A DNA stretch of 64,000 bases, taken from JAWVFM01 sp963843315. Its GTDB lineage: Bacteria > Actinomycetota > Thermoleophilia > Solirubrobacterales > 70-9. The notes below the pieces were generated by a model. That model ran no database searches and was not told where the DNA came from. It saw only the letters and a list, made by a program, of their open reading frames with translations. The translations under genes and the position numbers were made by a program. The stretch lies in assembly GCA_963843315.1 (NCBI GenBank), contig CAWJJU010000007.1, positions 124,001 through 188,000 of the forward strand. The letters run 5' to 3'. Positions 61,618-64,000 of this stretch are shown here, in pieces (the stretch's first letter is position 1; every line of letters starts with the position of its first letter).

Positions 61618-61868
61618 CCGAAGCCCCCGCCCATCGGCGGGATGTTGCGGAACGCGTTGTCGCGGGGATCGTCGGGCTCGGGCTTGGGCCGGGCCTGGGT
61701 CGTGCTTCCGGTGGCGTTCGGCGAGGGCGCCGTCGGCACCCTGGCGACGATCCAGCTGCCGTCCTTCTCGAAGACGAAGTAGCTCGAGCCCGGGTCACCC
61801 GCGGCGAGCTCGTCGCGGATGGCGTCGGCCTCAGCGCGCGTTCCGTATTGCTTGCCTTGAAGGGCCAT
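61614..61868 (-). CDS. small hypothetical protein
   Basis: An 84-residue protein starting MALQGKQYGTRAEADAIRDE. A short beta-type core follows (SSYFVFEKDGSWIVARVP), then a Pro/Thr-rich tail ending NIPPMGGGFG. The first 45 residues resemble a tiny SPOR-like or 'single-sheet' fold, but no family is recognised. A TAGCCT -10-like box lies 7 bases before the ATG. Its end touches the convergent LLM gene. Confidence 0.6.
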   Translation of the reverse strand: MALQGKQYGTRAEADAIRDELAAGDPGSSYFVFEKDGSWIVARVPTAPSPNATGSTTQARPKPEPDDPRDNAFRNIPPMGGGFG

Positions 61869-61877
61869 GGGCCTAGG

Positions 61878-63029
61878 CTAGCCGCCCGCGAGCCTCGCCA
61901 CGAGCTTTCGGTACACCGCGAACGCCGGCTTCTCCGTGTAGTCGTCGCGCAGCAGGCCGTAGTGGTGCTGGAAGTTCGACGACGACGTGTTGTGGTCGCG
62001 CAGGTCGAACCAGCGGTAATCGGTGACGCCGTAGTTGCCCCGGAAGCGGCTCACCGCCTTCACCATCTCGCGCAGGGCGGTGACCTGACGCGCCTCCTCG
62101 CGGCCCGGGCCGGTGGGCCAGCCGTTCTCCTCGACGTGGATCGGCACGCGGGCGCCCAGGCCCGCAAGCGGCATGTAGCAGTCCCGCAGCACGCTCATTG
62201 CGTTGACCATGCCGTCGGCGTAGCCGCTGGGGGTGGGCTCGGTGGGCGGGAAGAACGTGCCGGGGTAGGCGTCGAGGCCGACCCAGTCCACGTCCCTGGC
62301 CAGGCGGGCGCCTCCGTGCTCGCCGAGGTAGGTCCAGAAGTCCTGCTCGGCCGTGGGGGTGTTGGGGTAAGCCCAGTTGAAGCCGATCTTCAGACGGCGC
62401 AGTCCGAGGCGCCGCGCCGTGCGGTGGGCGGCCTCCACGCCGCGGATCAGGGCGTCCCTGGCCCCGGCGAAGTAGCTGTCGGAGGCGTCGGGCGCGATCG
62501 GGAAGAAGTTCACCTCGTTCGTGACCTGCAAGGGCGGTGACGCCATGGATCGAGCCGAGCCTGTGCGTCACACGGCGCACGTAGCGAACCCAGCGGCCGA
62601 TGTCGCCCTCCTGCGTGGCGGTCGGGTGGTAGCGAACCTGGATCTCCACTCGGTAGCCACGGCCGGGCATAGCGGCGCGCGAGGTCCTGGAACTTCGCGA
62701 TGCCCGCGCCGTGATCCGACCAGAAGAGGCGGTTGAGGCGAAGGACGAACGGCCTGCCCTTCGGTCGCAGTCGGTGCAGCGCCGCCAGCGTCTTGGCCGG
62801 GTCCTCCGGCGTCTCGTCGACCGGCGGGCCGAGGGCGCCGGAGAATCCCGCCGGGTTGATGCCGAAGCGAAGGCGCGGGCGCGTGGCGAACTGCGGTGAC
62901 GGAGGCGGCGGTGAGGTCGCCGAGGCAGGGGGTGGTCGTCGTACCGGCGGCTGGTGGTCTCCGCAGTGGCGCGCGCCGAGCGCCAACGCAGTCAGGGCAA
63001 TGAGGGTGGCCGCTGTGGACGATTCGCAT
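61878..63029 (-). CDS. secreted clan-A glycoside hydrolase-like protein, frame-broken
   Basis: About 380 residues. A signal peptide (TAATLIALTALALGARHC, possibly a lipobox Cys) and a Pro-rich spacer precede a TIM barrel beginning RLRFGINPAGFSG. The acid/base Asn-Glu pair is in VTNEVNFF and the nucleophile Glu in HVEENGWPTG. DWVGLDAYPGTFFPP and YRWFDLRDHN are family-like. Frame changes are needed near 63015, 62667 and 62530. Clan GH-A families (GH5, GH39, GH26-like) are the likeliest; the substrate is unknown. The window's other secreted glucanase is at 10888. Confidence 0.7.
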
Positions 63030-63093
63030 GGGCAGATTGTCCCGCTTGACGAGTTGTTCACCGCATGGGTGGATAAGTCGTCAGAACTTTGGG

Positions 63094-63545
63094 TCAGCCC
63101 TGCTCGGCCGAGGAGCTTCGGGACCAGGGCTGCGTAGTCGTAGGGGCGGTCCGTGCGGGCGTAGAGGTAGCGCGGGACCAGCACCAACCGCTCCTCGAAG
63201 CTGACCCCCGGGACCTCCACGGGAAGCTCCCAGCCGAAATCGGGATCCGCCTCCCACGAAACGGTGCCGGCGAGCGCCGCGTCGAGCACGCGGCCGACCA
63301 GCTCGGCGGGGATCTCCCTCGACCCCTCTCCCTCACTGCCGCCGACGAAACCTGACGGTGATCAGAAAGGTCTGCACGGGGCGGTCCCCCGTACGCGCGA
63401 CCGGGGGCCAGACCTCCTCGCCGCTGCGAAGCAGGGCCGCGAATGCCGCTCCGTCGGGGGGCGCGTCGCCCGGCGCGGCGAGCACCGCGCCGCCGCGCTC
63501 GCGAACGAGGGCGGCGAAGGGATGGTCGCCGGTGGAAGCGCTCAA
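63094..63545 (-). CDS. short ORF matching the C-terminal tail of ATP-type PEP carboxykinase
   Basis: About 150 residues. The middle reads FLIT, then (one extra base removed near 63345) SGFVGGSEGEGSREIPAELV. ADPDFGWELPVEVPGV and YDYAALVPKLSSAEQG follow. This fits the last 90 or so residues of PckA-like enzymes in order and spacing, but the nucleotide and metal sites are absent. The first 60 residues (MSASTGDHPFAALVRERGG and on) do not look like PckA. It follows the MaoC gene directly. It may be a gene remnant or an unusual stand-alone domain. Confidence 0.45.
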
Positions 63546-63549
63546 GCCG

Positions 63550-64000
63550 TCAGTCGACGTTGTCCTCGGCCGACGCGATCGCCTCGGCCGTGCGAGGCAC
63601 GAGAACCGCGCGCTTGAATTCGGCCACCAGCTGGCCGGTCTGCTTGTAGACCCGCGTGTGGACCTTGACGACGCCGCGGTCGGGCTTCGACCTCGAGGGA
63701 CGGACCTCCAGCACCTCGGACTCGCAGTAGAGAGTGTCGCCGTGAAAGACGGGGTTCGGGTGGCTCAGGTCCTCCGTTGCGAGGTTGGCGATTGCCTTGC
63801 CCGACACGTCGGAGACGGTCATGCCGACGGCGAGTGAGTACACGAGGGGACCCACCACGACGTTCTGGCCCTGCTGCGAGCCCGACGCGTAGACGTCGTT
63901 GATGTGCAGCGGGTGGTGGTTCATCGTGATCAGGCAGAAGAGGTGGTCGTCGGCCTCGGTCACGGTCTTCGCGGGCCAGTGCTTGTAGACGGCACCAACC
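63550..64000 (-). CDS. MaoC-like dehydratase, partial at window edge
   Basis: The C-terminal 150 residues of a single hot-dog MaoC family hydratase. The catalytic Asp/His loop is complete (TEADDHLFCLITMNHHPLHIND), followed by the substrate strands VVVGPLVYSLAVGM and LYCESEVLEVRPSRSKPDRG. The open frame continues through the window end (residues HWPAKTV), so the start lies beyond 64000. The sequence type is closest to mesaconyl- or 2-methylfumaryl-CoA-hydratase-like proteins. It is adjacent to the PEPCK-tail ORF. Confidence 0.88.
   Translation of the reverse strand, partial: VGAVYKHWPAKTVTEADDHLFCLITMNHHPLHINDVYASGSQQGQNVVVGPLVYSLAVGMTVSDVSGKAIANLATEDLSHPNPVFHGDTLYCESEVLEVRPSRSKPDRGVVKVHTRVYKQTGQLVAEFKRAVLVPRTAEAIASAEDNVD

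Overview
The window is very GC-rich, densely packed on both strands, and reads as an actinobacterial chromosome segment. A member of the class Thermoleophilia (Solirubrobacterales-like) is the best guess. That inference rests on the GC-rich codon use, an F420-type luciferase-like oxidoreductase, the short exported protein at 36.0 kb, large secreted sortilin/BNR propellers, and stacked beta-oxidation genes. I see no rRNA, tRNA, CRISPR array, insertion sequence or prophage.

Layout. 0-5.5 kb: a MerR regulator divergent from a polytopic membrane protein, then a large secreted BNR/sortilin-like protein. 5.5-11.7 kb: a surface-glycan block with a DegT aminotransferase, a sugar epimerase fused to a GT-B glycosyltransferase and a degenerate NodB-like domain, a DMT transporter, a polysaccharide deacetylase and a secreted GH16 glucanase. 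11.7-24 kb: an MBL hydrolase, a PF03773-type permease with a CsoR-like operator over its start codon, proline catabolism (PRODH and P5CDH), two paralogous HAD phosphatases flanking an MFS transporter, YihY, DUF202, a BBE-type flavoprotein and a TetR regulator. 24-31 kb: SDRs, esterases, DJ-1 and GlxA-like regulators, and a seven-repeat secreted propeller. 31-45 kb: a lipid-catabolism block with acyl-CoA dehydrogenase, SCPx-type thiolase, acyl-CoA ligase, MaoC hydratase, P450, nucleotide cyclase, enoyl-CoA hydratase and a hydrolase-ligase fusion. 45-54 kb: a second, intact sortilin-like lipoprotein, a polar amino acid ABC importer, DUF2269, photolyase and fatty-acid desaturase. 54-64 kb: a flavin monooxygenase, enoyl-CoA hydratase, GT39-like membrane enzyme, a methyltransferase/alpha-hydroxyacid oxidase/SRPBCC operon, an LLM oxidoreductase, a glycoside hydrolase, a short PEPCK-tail ORF and a partial MaoC.

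Two non-coding signals stand out. First, a 24-bp palindrome in front of the TetR gene recurs, in degenerate form, in front of the thiolase operon and between the acyl-CoA ligase and MaoC genes. This suggests one regulator ties these lipid genes together. Second, a 44-nt imperfect palindrome occurs twice, 39 kb apart and in inverted orientation, each time directly after a stop codon and between convergent genes.

Quality caution. Many genes in 0-11 kb, 24-26 kb and 49.8-63.5 kb read only if the frame is changed, usually by one extra base, commonly a G after a C. Genes in 11-24 kb and 26-49 kb are mostly intact. I treat the broken genes as single loci, most likely carrying sequence errors rather than true pseudogenes.
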